A stretch of 64,000 nucleotides of DNA from Chinchilla lanigera (Eukaryota; Chordata; Mammalia; Rodentia; Chinchillidae): NCBI RefSeq assembly GCF_000276665.1, contig NW_004955402.1, positions 6,246,208 to 6,310,207 of the forward strand. The letters are read 5' to 3'. Positions 1 through 12,790 of the stretch are shown in pieces (the first letter of the stretch is position 1; every line of letters begins with the position of its first letter). Made by a program: the position numbers and the translations under genes. The notes under the pieces were generated by a model. The model saw only the letters and a program-made list of their open reading frames with translations, did not search any database and was not told the DNA's origin.

Positions 1-275
1 ATAGATGCAAAGATACTCAGTAAGATACTAACAAACAGAATGCAGCAAATTATCAAGAAAATCATACATCATGACCAAGTTGGATTCATTCCAGGAATGC
101 AAGGTTGGTTTCAATATTTGCAAATCTATAAATGTTATACGCCATATCAATGGAGCCAAAGACCAAAACCACACGATCATCTCAATAGATGCAGAAAAAG
201 CTTTTGACAAGGTCCAACATGCATTTATGATAAAAACTCTGCAGAAAATAGGAATAGATGGTCTTTACCTCGCTG
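1..275 (+). pseudogene. L1 ORF2 reverse-transcriptase fragment
   Basis: The plus strand reads as the N-terminal half of the LINE-1 ORF2 reverse-transcriptase domain. A block with a [16 protein letters not shown] core is followed by a [10 protein letters not shown] block, both typical of L1 reverse transcriptase and in the right order and spacing. The frame is open from the window edge but stops resembling L1 near 275, before the catalytic aspartate pair, so it is a short interior scrap. It continues off the left edge of the window. It cannot encode an active enzyme. Confidence 0.85.
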
Positions 276-346
276 TATCCTTGCTCAGCAGAGACAGAGA
301 GTGCTCTGACTTCTCTTTTCAAGTCTACTGATCCCATCATGGAGCT

Positions 347-680
347 TGTATTAGTCAGTTTTCCTGTCGCTGAGGCACAGTGTCTAATCTCTTCAATGTA
401 AGGAAGCAGAGTTTGATTTGACTCACAGTTTCAGGAGTTCAGTACTTAAACAGTTCACTCCAGACAAGGAAAGAAGGGTGGAGCGTTGTGGTGGAGCAAA
501 GCTACTTAGTTTACAGGGGCTGGGAAGCAGAACGGGGGAACAGCATAAGAGAGGAAGGAGCCAGAGGCCATACATAACACCCAAAGTCATACCTGTACAA
601 CATGTCAAGATAATCACAGGGATGCACTTTACTAACCCTCTAGGGAGCTCCCAAGACAATCAAATTGGCACATTACACGT
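347..680 (-). mobile_element. MaLR-like LTR, antisense
   Basis: Starts TGTATTAGTCAG, the reverse of the usual MaLR LTR 3' end. The body has the antisense LTR pattern: a 'gactcacagtttcaggag' type segment, then a purine-rich stretch, then 'cacaggg' and a CA-rich end. The right boundary is uncertain and no target duplication was recognised. The open frames across it (for example 418-717) are incidental. Confidence 0.5.
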
Positions 681-719
681 GACAAGCATAGGAGTTTACC
701 TTTATGACCTTATCTAACT

Positions 720-1960
720 CTAATCACCTTCCAAATATCATCTATTTGAGGATAAGCATTTCACCATATGAATTAGGGGGACACAATGATTCACTCCATA
801 CCAATACACTGCTACTTTCTACTGTTCTAAGCCTGGGTTATATTTCCATTAAACATTTGATATTAATATTTTTGTTGTTAAAAGTATAGAAAATGCAGCT
901 CATTATGGCAACCTCAATCCACATTTTTATCAAAATGTTTATCATTTCCTTTTTATTGGGAATAATTCAGCTATGATACAGTTTACTATTTTAAAGATCA
1001 CAGTTCAGTGAGTTTTAATATATCCACAGTGTTGGATACCATCACCCGTACCTAATCTCAGAACAATTTTGTCCCTCCCAAGTAATATATATTTTTTTAC
1101 TGGATTCTACTTAGATAGTTATTTTTTCTTCACAGGCTGGGGGGGGTGTGTTTTCTACTATTTTAGCTTCCACTGTTGCTGCTGTAAGTCTAATTGACAA
1201 GTTTTCACTGTGAGGTTGAGGCTTTATTTGTCTCTGTCTAATTTAGAATTAATTATTGAGATTAAACACAGACACACATTTTTGTCACATTGTTTGGTGT
1301 TGCAGTGAATCTATAGCTTGATATGGAAAAACGTGACATGATTACTATGTTAAATATTCCTGTTAAAGAATGTGGTATTTAAGGCATCTTTTATTAAAAA
1401 GATCTTTTATTTATATTGTCCTAGCTCATTATTTGTTAGATTTGTCTTTAGATGTTTATAATTTTGATACTATTATAATTGATGTCTACTTTAAATACAT
1501 CTCTAATTTTTGTTGCTGCATTAATTTAAAATAGACATTTTTATATTACTCTATATTCAGCAAATTGTGATTTTTTTTCAAATTAGTCTAACGATTGCGC
1601 TGTGTATTTATCTTGTGGAGTTTCTTTATAGTCTCACATTTTACATGAAAATAATAAAAATAATTATTGTATTCATTCATATCAAGCTTGTGCAATAATT
1701 TTTATTTTTCATTGTGTTAGTAATTTCAGTTCAGATGTGCTTAAAATTGGCACAATTAAACATTTATTTTTTAAATCCACATTCTTACATTCTTTAACAT
1801 TTTTTCTTTAGTCAGGTAGTTTAATGATTATTTTATATCTTTGCGTATAATGAGCTGTGAGTGCATAGAAAAAGTAAACAAATGATTGAATTATTTTATT
1901 TCATTCACTGCCCCATGTTGGAGTGACAAATTGGATCTAGAAGTTTAAAATAACGCTTAT
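720..1960. other. AT-rich intergenic, nothing recognised
   Basis: Strongly AT-rich with frequent T runs. There is no open frame of note and no repeat that I can name. Confidence 0.5.
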
Positions 1961-2040
1961 TTGTTTGCTTGCTTGTTTTGTTTATTTGTTTGTGACAGGG
2001 TCTCCCTATGTTAAGAATGCATACCTCAAACTTACAATCC
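1960..2040 (-). mobile_element. degenerate B1-like SINE fragment, antisense
   Basis: A (TTTG)n-rich tract is followed by 'gacagggtctccctatgt' and 'ctcaaacttacaatcctct'. These correspond to the reverse complement of the B1/Alu-type 7SL-derived SINE right half. Heavily diverged; boundaries approximate. Confidence 0.45.
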
Positions 2041-2192
2041 TCTGGCCACAACTGTCCAAGCAATATCACATTGAATACTATCCTATTCATCCTCATGATG
2101 TTTAGCCAACATTTACTTCTCTGTAGACACTTTAACAATTTTTTTCTGATTGGTTTTACATATTTTAGACCTAGGAAGAACTTTTCACTGAC

Positions 2193-2552
2193 TGCGTTGG
2201 CTAACTTTCCATACTGTGACAAAATACCTGAGATAATCAACCCTAAGGAGTAAAGATTAATTTGGCTCACAGTTCTGAAGGTTTCCATCCAAGGTGGCCT
2301 CCCTGGAGCTTTGGATCTTGTGGCAGGAAACACAGCGTGGAAGAGGTTGCTCATGTCATAGTGGCCAGGAAGCTTAGAGAGAGGATGGTGCTGGTCCCAA
2401 CACCCTCTTCAACGATACAACCCTGGTGACCTAACTTGCCCCAGCAAGGCCGCAACTCCTGAAGGTTTCACACCCCACTCAACAATGCCACAGGTCAGAA
2501 CCAAGGCTTGAGCACATGGGCCTTGGGAACTTTCCAGACCCAACCTCTAACA
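2193..2552 (-). mobile_element. MaLR-type solo LTR, antisense, with 5-bp TSD
   Basis: A 360-bp segment starting TG and ending CA is flanked by identical CTGAC at 2188-2192 and 2553-2557, the 5-bp target duplication expected of ERVL/MaLR integration. Internally it carries the antisense LTR landmarks: 'acaaaatacctgagataat', 'ggctcacagttctgaagg', and a terminal 'cttgagcacatgggccttgg' block. A related block is seen at 27454-27628. No second LTR or internal region, so it is a solo LTR. Confidence 0.75.
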
Positions 2553-2557
2553 CTGAC

Positions 2558-5500
2558 TGTCAAGAGTATCAGGTAACTCGGGTAACTCAAGATCTGTACT
2601 TTCTTTTTTCTAATTAACCAATGAATGCATAATCTGCCATTTTCACAATAAATCTGGACCATTTTAATATTTTATCATGTAAATATTTCATATACCTCAT
2701 CATTAGCATAGTGATGTTAATCTTGCTTTCAGAGAAATAAAGGTATATTTTTGGAAATTGTCTAACTTTATTATATCATTCTAGCAAGATCTTAAGTAAA
2801 GATCATCTACATTATTTAAAATCTATATTTAAAAATATTGCTGAATATGAATTAATAGAGGTATTCATAGAAAAAATAACTCATATCTGCTTTAAAAGTA
2901 ATTAAATTTATGATAAATAGAGACTTAGGGACATGTAATCAGTATTTGAATATTTTCTTCATATGAACCTTAATTAAACATAAACTACCAAAACAAAACT
3001 AAGAGGCTTAATTTATTATAATGGCATAACTTGATGAAATTTTAAATTAATCCTTTTCTACCTTCAGGTACAAAGCACACAGCACATTTTTTCCCATCAG
3101 ATATTTCTACTAACTCATTTATTATATGCAAGCTAGCAGGCTCTAAGAAAATAATCTAAAATTTAGAGATAATCCTTTATAGATTCCCAGGGTGTCTGTA
3201 ACCCAGAGTTTAAATAGCAACCCAGTTTGCTGATGTCCTCCTAGCTTATACTAAAAACAACATAGGAAACTATGGAGAAATTCAATAAACACCTAGCATA
3301 AATGTGCTTGGCTATTGCTATAGTTTCTGAACTAACATGTCATACTGTACCATTGCAATTGCCACAGTTGCACAGTTATAGAGCAGGTCAGCTCTACAGC
3401 AGAGTACAAGGAGTGCACTTGCCAGGTGAGAAGACATGCTAACCTCCAACCAAAGAACAGGGAGAATAGAATTGTATTCTAAGCCTTTAAGCATTATCCA
3501 GAGACAACCGGGAATGTGACTGGTGCCTAGGTCAAGCCACTCCAAGTTAAGGATTTAGCTTACTTGGAATTTCACTATTATTCTAATGGCTTTTCAGACG
3601 ATTTGGAAGTAATGATAAAAAATACGTGTTCTTTTACCCTATGCATATAGGTGAGAATCATTATTCCTTGCTAATTTTCTTCTGGCACATATTTCACTAA
3701 TAGCCTACTGTGCACATTCAATAACATAGTGCAATGACAGAGTGCTCATTCAGTGACATAATGTGGTATGCATTGAGTCACAGGCTCCCACTACAGCCAT
3801 GCTACCCTGGTGGATAACGTATAAAACATCAGACTGGAGGTCCACTCTTGCAACTACTGCAGTAAAAGGGCTGTCCAGAAATCAGAAGCTATTCCTGTTT
3901 TGGATGACCCTAAATCGCAGAGGATGAACACATGGCGCAGGCTTAAAACACCTGTGAACTGAGCAGGGTTGTTAGTTCTAGCATCCTCCTTATTGATGGC
4001 AGACTCCCAGGGTCACCAGGGGCACTGCCTCTCCATGAATGTTGTTTGTGCTTCATCTGTTACACTGTCTCCAAGCTCCCTGGGGTCATGCTTCCTAGAA
4101 CCAGTCTCAAAGAAAGAAGTCTCCAAAGCACAATATGCACTTACTCTCTCTTTGCAAGTCAGACTGCTGACCACGACAATGGCTACTTCAAAGGCTAGAT
4201 CTCAGGCTCTACAGTGTGAAAATTTTAAGAATTTTGTTAATAATGATGTCAGTTTAGCAGTCTGTAGAGAACAGACAATATCATGCTTATTTGAAAGACA
4301 TATTAAGATTTATTAACCACTATTCTCTAGACGTTAACCTATTCTTAAAATAGTTCTTCTTTTTATATGCTATTTTTTATGATCCTGAAAAGGCCTTTGA
4401 TCAATCAAAATGTGTCTGCCTGAGATAGGAGATAATGAGTGCAAAGAATGAGGGGGTAACAGCATTAATATGCAATGTGGCCCCTGGCAAGTATAATATG
4501 CAGAGACATCGCTAATCAAGTGCTTCTCACTACTGTTCTTTTTAGGGCTGATGGTCCATTAAAAATAAAAGAAAGAAGGAACACTGTAAGTGAAAGAAAG
4601 ATATCTAATTTCAAAACAAAGCTATGTGAGCTGGCAAGAAGTCAACCAAAAGGAGAAGGAATAATGATATCATCAAAGAATGAACCATCCTCAGTGAGAT
4701 CACCAAATAGGAGAAGGCATTTAACTTATAAACAAGTCTGTGCTGATGATGTCCTGATTATTGACTTTCCAGATTATTGAATTTATGTCCCCCAAAATAT
4801 TATAGAGAACAGAGAATGCATAAAAAGAATGTTTTCCAGCCATATTTTTAGTACATAGGGTTAACGTGAGATTTCTCAGGCTCGCTTGATTTGTCAGTAC
4901 CGTGAGGCTGTACTGAAATTATTGCATTGGCTCAAAAACTGGGACCCTAGATACCACACCATACCCTGATCTTGCATTATGTATGGTTAATTCTTAGACA
5001 AATTTTATTTGTTCAATTCTTGAAATATCTGTCGACCCAAGAGGCTGCTGGGCAGGAAGTTGAATTATAATCAGAATCACAGAGCCCAGGCCTTATTTCT
5101 TTCAAGGACAGCACAGAGAGTTACTTATTTCTATCAGAACAGGATGATGGGAAGAGAAATGCAACTTACTCCCCTTTCTAGTTTTAGGAAAGATGATAAG
5201 TAAAGGGGCATCAGGAATGAATATTAAGAAACTGTTCAAACCCATTAATTTCATACATTCAGTGTATCTTCATTCCTTTGACAAGGATTTATGCAGTATA
5301 TCCTGCAACGAGACATTCAGGAAACAGAAAGACGTGACCTATTTCCTTAATGCTGCTACAGAGCAATGCGTAAGTGCAACATGTCCACGCACATCTTCAG
5401 TGAATTGGGGACATGGATGTCAGGCTCAGCAGGCAGACCGTCTCTTCTCCTCACTCTGTCAGGTCATGGAGGGCCACACCCTTTCCTGACTTCCTCAGTT

Positions 5501-5934
5501 TCAGCTCACACTTGCCACTGTTGATTCAGGTAACTTGCCAGCTAGAGGCTATTTTTGTCATGAAAGGATTGGCTCTGCCCTTTATTTCCTGTGCTATGTT
5601 TCAAGATGCATCAATCCCTCTGTGGATCACTTTCCCTTTTTTGTGAATCAGGAAAATGATGTCACTTTCACTTTGATTCTGAAGTGTGCAATAAGACTGC
5701 AATTTCCTAGCCATGAACCTTACCAGTGTTACTTGATTTTGATCAATGTTGGAACTTTGGCCTAGGAGACATTCAAAACTGGATGTCATTTTTTAGCATA
5801 TCAATTAAATAAAACTATCTAAGAGAGGCTAAATTCATAGGATCACTGTCTAGAACTTGACCAGTTAACATGCTTCAATTTGTTACTTGTTCCTATTCCG
5901 AGGCAAAGGAGATTCTCACCTCCCCATTGCTGAG
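2558..5934. other. intergenic, no gene or repeat recognised
   Basis: Mostly AT-rich sequence with slightly more complex stretches around 3780-4240 and 5190-5650. Short open frames occur (3969-4316, 101 codons at 4475-4780, 5193-5489) but show no domain, no codon-biased extension, no splice-consistent neighbours and no poly(A) context. I treat them as chance frames. Confidence 0.5.
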
Positions 5935-5939
5935 GTGTG

Positions 5940-6240
5940 GGTCTTTGACAAGCTATTGCTGTATAACACCACCCTATAAGCCAGCAGTGGAAAGCTGGTA
6001 ATTATGTGTCCTTTCTCATGAGTCTACAGCATGACTGAGGTACTTTGCTGCCCGGATGTGGATCACTGGATCTTATCTGGAATTGTTAGAACACTGTTGT
6101 CAGCTGGAGTTTGGAGTCTCTCTTACAGTCTTATAGACAGTCAGTACTGAAATGTCTGGGACTGGGCTGAGTCAGTGTCTGTCCATCAAAAGTCTCTCAC
6201 AAATCTCTGGCAAGTAAGTCCAGAATGTCCTAATACTAAA
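5940..6240 (-). mobile_element. MLT1-like ERVL-MaLR LTR fragment, antisense
   Basis: The order of blocks 'attgctgtataacaccaccc', 'ggtaattatgtgtcc', 'tcatgagtctaca' and 'ggatcttatctgg' resembles the antisense form of MLT1-type LTRs, ancient mammalian MaLR elements. It is old and diverged; ends not defined. Confidence 0.5.
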
Positions 6241-6329
6241 ACAAAGACTGATAAAGTAGGACTAACTTTGCAAGAGCGCAAGCAGAAATGTGTCTCATTT
6301 CTAAGCTTCACCTTTGGTGACATCTACTC

Positions 6330-6695
6330 AGCTTCTATTATAAATTGAATGATTCTGTTCCATCAAAATTCATATGTTGATGCCCTAGTGTGCAATCTGA
6401 TGGTAATAAGGGACCAGACTTTTGGGAGGTGGTTTAGATGACCTCATGAGGGTGGAGCACCCATGATGAGCTCAGGGTCCTTACAAGGAAAGAAGGACAC
6501 ACCAGCACTTCCTCTCTTCACCTTGTGAAAAGTCAGCTGTTGGCAAGCCAAGACGAATCCTTACCAAGAACCAAATCTGCCACCACCTTGATCTTGGACT
6601 TCTCAGCCTCCAAAATAGTGAGAAGCAAATTCTATATTTAAGCTCCCTGTCTATATTATTTTGTTTTGGTATTCTGGAAAGACTAAGACTCCCAC
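6330..6695 (+). mobile_element. ERVL/MaLR-type LTR, sense
   Basis: Sense LTR layout: 'aaaattcatatgttgatg' near the start, 'ttttgggaggtggtttagat' and 'gacctcatgagggtggag' in the middle, then 'ccttgatcttggacttctca' and an end at 'gactaagac'. This matches the common mammalian ERVL/MaLR LTR architecture. The minus-strand 73-codon frame within it is incidental. Confidence 0.7.
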
Positions 6696-6699
6696 TGGC

Positions 6700-7330
6700 C
6701 AAAACAAATCATTTGCTGAGCTCAAAATGAAAACAGAAAGAACAAATTAGAGAGCACAGGGCACGTGTACAGGGCAGCCATTATGGGGGATCCTTGAATT
6801 CAATGACCATAACACTTTCTATATTTGCAAATCATACAATCTGTGGGAATCTTAGGGCTTTCCCCTTTGCAATTGCTCTTTAAGCATGCATAGCAGGCAA
6901 CCAATAACTAGCAACCACTCTTACTAGCCCTCTTGTACAACAGTGCTGGTTTTACATAGCAATGATATTCTTTTCTTTTTTATTTTTCTCTTATTTTTTT
7001 CAATATGACCTGGAATAGCAGGGATACAACAACAAATTCTAGCTATGGAGCACCTTTAAAAAGTTAAAAATTTGTGATTAAAAAATCAAATTTTAGAATC
7101 TAACTATTTATCATATATGAATAATAGTAAAACAATATAGAGAAACAATAGTAAAAATAATCTATCACCTTTTCATATAGAAATAACCACTATTAACATT
7201 TGGCAAAATATTCCATGATTTTTTTCTACACATGTATATACATATAGAAACACATATTGGATTTTTTTGCCTGAGATATATAATCTAATTGCTAAAATTC
7301 CTTCCAGAAAGATTGAAATAAGATGCTCAT
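6700..7330. other. AT-rich intergenic, nothing recognised
   Basis: AT-rich sequence between two LTR elements, with no recognised feature. Confidence 0.45.
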
Positions 7331-7334
7331 TATA

Positions 7335-8974
7335 TTAAGCAGCTACCCTGGCACAGGGACACAATACTGAACATCCACTACTTAAAGCATGAGAGGGTTA
7401 GTTTGGCTCTTAGCTTTAGGGGATTCAGTCCATGGTTAGCTGCTTCCATGGCAAAAATATCACAGCAGAAAGACTTGGTGGAAGAAAGGTACTTAGTTTA
7501 TGACAGCCATTAAGCAGAGCAGCAAAGCACCACCAGTGACAAAAGGGCCAGAAACCAGACATAATATCCAAGTTCACATTTCGGTGACTACCTTGTCACA
7601 TCCAGAAGTACACTTTATGAGTTCTCCAGGCAGCTACCAAGCCAGTCAAGTTGACAACTAATTAAATTACCATCACATTCCACACCTTGTCAACTTAATA
7701 CACCAAACATCCTATTAAGACACACTTAATTTCCAAATAAACACAGTAACAGGTTAATAATCTCACCTATTATGTTTCAACCATTCTGCATATGACGAAG
7801 CACACATTAATTTCTTCCCCAAAGGGAACTATTTCATCATTTTTCCAAAGTCCAAGCCTCTTCAGAAACTCAAAGCAAACTCACCTGTGAGTCTATGTGA
7901 AAGCCCAAAAATGTTACAAAATCCCAAGGTAAAATATTTCCCAAGGCAAATATTCCCATTATAAAAAGGAGGAATAGAGAGATGGAAAAGAACTGGACAT
8001 AGTAGTGAAATACAGGTTCCAAAGGACTTGAGCAGCCCCACTCCTTTGGCTTTGCAAGGTGTAGCCGATATGGTATCCTATTAGGCTGGCTGTACTCAGT
8101 ATGCAGCTTTCTCATGCAGAACTTCTATATTCCTAGCATCTCCAATTTCTTGGGATTCACTGCAATTTAGGGTTAATTCATACAGCTTCATTCATTGCCT
8201 TCTCTGAAACTCCTTACCTGTTTCCCAGACTGCTATGATTTGTGTCTAGATGTCTCCCCAAAGCCTTGTGTGGTCATGAAGCTTTTACATAGGTAGCTGA
8301 ATCTAGAGTGTATGATCCTGGGATAAAGGGCGTGTGATTAGTAAATCACTCCACTAATTGGTTTCACATAGTTCTGGCTAGGGTTAAGGATATAAGTGCT
8401 AGATCTGCCCAAGCGTGGGTAGCCAAATGCAACATGAGGGATAAAAAGAGTCTTGTGTCCTTTCCCTTGCTGCTTTTGCTATTTTGTCGATGTCAGCAAC
8501 TGTTCTCTGTGACGGTCCTCTGCCAAACCACGCTGTCTTGGAGGCAGCAGATTATAGACTGAAGACTCTACAAACTGTGAGCTAGACAAATCTTCCCCTC
8601 TTTAATTTTAGGTGTTGGGTATTTGTCTCAACCACAAGAAAAGTAACTAAGACACAGGCCTTCCTTGGAAATCTGAAAGAAAGCTTCTCTGATCCCATAG
8701 CTCTTGCATTCTGCATGCTAGTGAAACCAGCATTGTGCAGAAGGCATGAAGTCTACTTGCAGTGTTGTAGCAGCTAGGCTCTTTTGGAAAATGGCTACTG
8801 CATCTTCTAATTCCTGGGTGGATTAACACAGTGAAATGAAGCCCAGGTACCATTTCCATAGGAGATTCTTCTTAAGCAGGAAGCCAAGGGACTGTCTTCT
8901 CAAATAAAAGTTTACAGTTTTGCACCCAAGCTTATGACAAATACATCTTCCCAGTTTCTGCAGTGCCATCATGG
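7335..8974 (-). mobile_element. antisense MaLR-type element: one LTR plus internal region, interrupted
   Basis: An antisense LTR at about 7335-7690 ends with a 'caagttgacaac' block. It runs into internal sequence (7690-8230 and 8655-8974) that resembles, block by block, the internal region of the antisense provirus at 50463-53120. Shared landmarks are 'ccttgtcaacttaatac', the 'ttccaaaggacttgagcag' segment and the 'actgtcttctcaaataa' segment. A sense solo LTR (8231-8654) sits inside. The second LTR is missing: the element stops abruptly at a different sense LTR beginning at 8975. No coding potential seen. Confidence 0.6.
8231..8654 (+). mobile_element. ORR1/MT-like MaLR solo LTR, sense, nested
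   Basis: A 424-bp LTR from TGCTATGA to AAGACA, one of several copies sharing the same order: 'tgtctccccaaagcc' head, 'gtgtgattagtaaat' block, CT-rich 'ccttgctgctttt', a 'gactgaagactctac' block and an 'aaagtaactaagaca' tail. Flanks CAGAC (8226-8230) and CAGGC (8655-8659) match at 4 of 5 positions, compatible with a decayed 5-bp TSD. It splits the antisense MaLR element at 7335-8974. Confidence 0.8.
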
Positions 8975-9433
8975 TGTTATGGTTTGTATCTAGCTTTCCC
9001 CAAAGTCTCATGTGCTCATGTGAGGGCCTTTTCAGGGGTGGCTGGATTGAGGATGTGTTAAGGGTATGTGAATATGGATTAAGGATGTGATGAGTAAATT
9101 AGTCCACTGATTGGTTTAGCATAGTTCTGCTGTGGATAATGGGAAGGTCCACCATGGGTGTGGGTGGAACCCCCAAAAGCCTTGTAGCCTTTTAGGATAA
9201 AAGGGAAAGAGAGGCTTGCTGTTACAGCTTTGCTTCTTTGCTGCTTGCTGCCTCCTGCCTGCTCTGCCATGGACTGTTTCTCCTTCACGATGCACCTCTG
9301 CCATGCCACCCTCCTTAGAGCCACCCAATTATGGACTGAAACCTCTACAAATTGTGAGCTGAAATAAACCTTTCCACCTTTAACTCTGGGTGTTGGGTAT
9401 TTTGTCCCAGAAACAAGGAATGTAACTAAGACA
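8975..9433 (+). mobile_element. ORR1/MT-like MaLR LTR, sense
   Basis: A 459-bp LTR from TGTTATGG to AAGACA, same family as 8231-8654, 28408-28803 and 50896-51347. A TATA-like 'taggataaaag' lies upstream of the pyrimidine-rich R/U5-like part, and AATAAA is present at about 9363. The flanking 5-mers do not match, so the left junction with the antisense element at 8974 may be rearranged. The overlapping minus-strand frames at 9079-9328 are incidental. Confidence 0.8.
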
Positions 9434-9439
9434 CCAACT

Positions 9440-10430
9440 TTCCAAACTTGAACATTACCAATTATAAATATTTGTCAATTTCTTATGTGAAAATGAAACC
9501 TTTCTTTAGATTTATATATTTCTGATATTTAATAAAAATAAACATATATGTGTTTCCTTAGGCCATTTATATTTTTTCTTTTGAATTTGTCTCCATAACC
9601 CACTAATTTACAAATGGAAACAGTTTTGATTTTCCTTTAATTTATTTATTTTTAATTCACAAATATTTTCATTTTATAGAATATTTTATTTACACCACAT
9701 AGTAAAATATCCCATGATTCATTGTTTATCCTTCAAACTGATTTAGAGTCTTTTATGATGTAAAACAATATTTATCAAAACATTTTTCTTTATGGCTGAA
9801 TCTCTTAGGTTCAGCCAAGAAAAATCTTACAAGCAAAGGATATATTATTTCTTGAGATATGCAAAATCATCACCTTTTCCTTTTTGCTATCTGGGATTTA
9901 CTTTCTGCAAGATATCAGATGTATTTAGTTATAGAAAAAGACTAGAGTAAGTAATTCTTTTACTGACCTATTTCTAGAGACAAGAATAAGTGACAATAAT
10001 TGCTTTCTTATAATAGAGATGATATAGTATAGTAAAAATGAACATTAATTCACTGAGCTTATAGCATTCAGACTGATGCATTTTAGGGCAGACATCCTAG
10101 AAAAGGACATTTCCATATGAGGATGGCCACAATACCTTGCAATTACATCTGCCACCTTCTTAAAGCACCTTTGTATTTGGTCCTAAAATTCACAGCTTCC
10201 TGAAAAATTATTGTAGATCAGTAAGAATAAACTCTTATTTAAAGGTTATAAAACCTTAACAATGCCAAAAATTATGATCCTTTCTTGTCTTTGTTCATAA
10301 GAGGAAGAAAGAGAAAGTAGAAAGAGAAAAAAATTTAGAAACAATTATGAAAATAGTTACTATAAACTAAAATATTTGTTCAAGCCAGTAGTGTAGTCTC
10401 TTGAAAGTTGGCAAATCCACGCATATATTC
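9440..10430. other. AT-rich intergenic, nothing recognised
   Basis: AT-rich with short A and T runs. No repeat or gene recognised. Confidence 0.45.
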
Positions 10431-10439
10431 CATCAACAT

Positions 10440-10670
10440 GTGTTGAGCACCAAGCTATACTGCTCTTCCTGATTATGTGGGGATTGTACCCTCAATCTTG
10501 CTCTGATGGCAGATTATAAAAACTCAGAAAAATGCAAAATTTAACTGGTGATAGGTGCTAAGGACATAACAAAAATTCCATAAAGTGACATAAAATAACA
10601 AAGTTGTCTGGATGACCAGGAAAAGCATCTCTGCAGTAGTGACATTTAAACTGAGATCTGTGTCACAAGA
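10440..10670 (+). repeat. ancient mammalian interspersed repeat fragment
   Basis: 'tgttgagcaccaagctat' followed by 'gataggtgctaaggacat' and 'agtgacatttaaactgag' follows the order of a very common mammalian-wide repeat containing a 'tttattgagcacctactatg'-like core. Strongly diverged; family not assigned. Confidence 0.4.
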
Positions 10671-10679
10671 ACATCATTA

Positions 10680-12420
10680 CCCTTCCTTCTCTAATATTAT
10701 CAGGTAAAAGAATTTTAATCCTAACTGAATAATACAAAACTGTCATAAAGGGATTATTAAAATACTAAGGATTACTGAAAGAATGTATTATAATTGGGAA
10801 TATTTATTTTCTATTATGTGTTCTATTTAATCATATCTGAATTATTTCTTACTGCATAACAAATTTTGGCAACTGTCATATATATCTTTGGTAAATTTGT
10901 TTTTATTGAGCTCTGTATCAACCCAGAATTAAGGGTCACCAACCTGGGAGGTCTCATTTCATTTAATCCCTCAAGGAAGGACCCTTGTCTCTGGTGATGA
11001 CCCTGGCATATCTTCCTGTGTGGCCCATCAGAACAGCTGGGTTTGGAAGGCTGATGCCAGCAGCTGAAGATGAGTCCATGAGATAGCTTGCCATAGACAG
11101 AAGATTTTCATTTCCCACTTCAGATCATTCACTGGAACTATAAATGAAGGAAGAGGTGACTGCCCACTGAGAGTGACCCCATCCATATTCAGGGAAAAAC
11201 ATCTGGTGTATATTTCTGGAACCCCAAAATAATAATGAAAATTGAGTTCATTTTTATTCAAAAAGAGACAATAACAGAAAAAGTCAAAAACGCAGACTAA
11301 ATTATTCATTGTTTTGTACGTTGACTGTGGCCAAGGCCTAGGAAAAGAAAGATTGATTGTGGCCAACCTTACATAAGATATTTAAAAGCAGTAGAAATAA
11401 ATACATTTGTGCTGCACCGATCAATATATACAAGTCTCTCCGAACTGACTGGTCAGGATAACAAGCGGGTTGGAAAAGGGTGATACAATTTACACACAGT
11501 TCGAAGTTATGTAATTATTATGGATATAAAAAGATGTAGGGAAATGTACAAACACGCATGGTAATTTGTAAGATCAAATTAGTTTACCACTGTACAATTT
11601 TCTCCTGTATCAAATCAAAACAACTATACTGATGCTTTTGTATGTAAGCATTTTGACTACTTTAATTCTCACTATGATGGATGTTACTGTGCTACAAAAT
11701 CCTTACTGCGACGTTTCCGTGTACAGGTGTGTGCTACTCTAAGGAATATAGGAATTTGGAACTGATATTCAATGACATTTTCTAGTCAATTAAGGATATT
11801 AAACATTTTTCTGTGCAATTATTTTTCTCAGATTTTCACTCAATTTTTAAAAAATCTATGTTATTTCATACACAAATATCTACATTTTTATCCAGTTGAC
11901 ATTGTTAACTTTTACCTTTATTATTTTTGATCTGGAATTGAAATTATAAAAATGTGACCTCCTCTAAGTTAACTATAACAATCCCCATGCTTTCTTTTTT
12001 ACATTTTTTGTTTGCAATTGTTCTTATTTTTTTATGTACCTCTTTTAAATATTATAGAGATTTTTTAAATAAAATTTGCATTTTAATATCTATGCATATT
12101 TATATATTGCAGTTTCTGAAATAGACTAATTCATGTCTCAATTATCAATTTGCCATCTTTATTTTACATAAATAGCTTTTCTTTCTGTCTGGATACTATT
12201 ATATTGTTTACTTTTAAATAAAAAACCACTCTTTTCATTACCTGTTTTCTGGTTTAAACATTATAAATGATATTGGGCACTTGTAGCCTTAAGATCTTCC
12301 TTGAATATGTCTACACTTATTTAATGTTCTCCTCCCAAACTTGGAGCAATGCTTGGAAATCTTTCAAGATTTTTCCTCTAGCTTGTCATTATGCTGTAGG
12401 CTCTCAGAGTTAAATCCTCA
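10680..12420. other. intergenic, no feature recognised
   Basis: AT-rich. The minus-strand 112-codon frame at 11028-11366 has no recognisable domain and no supporting context. Confidence 0.45.
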
Positions 12421-12790
12421 TTTATTTTTTTTTTTACAAAGATAGAATTATCTTTTTAACTTTTAATTTTATTAGTCCATGTTTGCAGTACTTAATGATT
12501 ACATTCATCAAGGGAAGCTGGTCCATGTACATAACATATCTTCATTTTCTTGCTCCCCTCCCTCTGGATTTTAAATATAACTAATATTTATGTCTTGAAT
12601 CCCACAGCCTCCTCTCTCTTCCATTTTCTTTTTGCTGAAGTATACATTTAGTAGTTCTTTTCATGAGCGTCTGTGTGGGTGGCCACTTCTGGTAATTGTG
12701 AGCATGAATATTCTATATTTTTCTTCACTCATGAATAATAGCTTATCAGTGTGTCTAGTTTATAGTTATTTCCAGCACTTAAAGTTTATT
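12421..12790 (-). mobile_element. L1 3' end fragment, antisense
   Basis: A T tract at about 12424-12435 marks the poly(A) side. The following sequence shares 'gcagtacttaatgattaca', 'tccatgtacataacat' and a pyrimidine-rich block with the antisense L1 3' end at 53156-53545. Pyrimidine-rich on this strand means polypurine-rich in the L1 sense, as expected of rodent L1 3'UTRs. Confidence 0.6.

Noticed and set aside
4475..4780. 101-codon lysine/arginine-rich frame
   Set aside because: No domain, no homology that I recognise, and ordinary AT-rich flanks; probably chance.
9079..9328. Overlapping 70-81 codon minus-strand frames
   Set aside because: They lie entirely inside a sense MaLR LTR and have no independent coding support.
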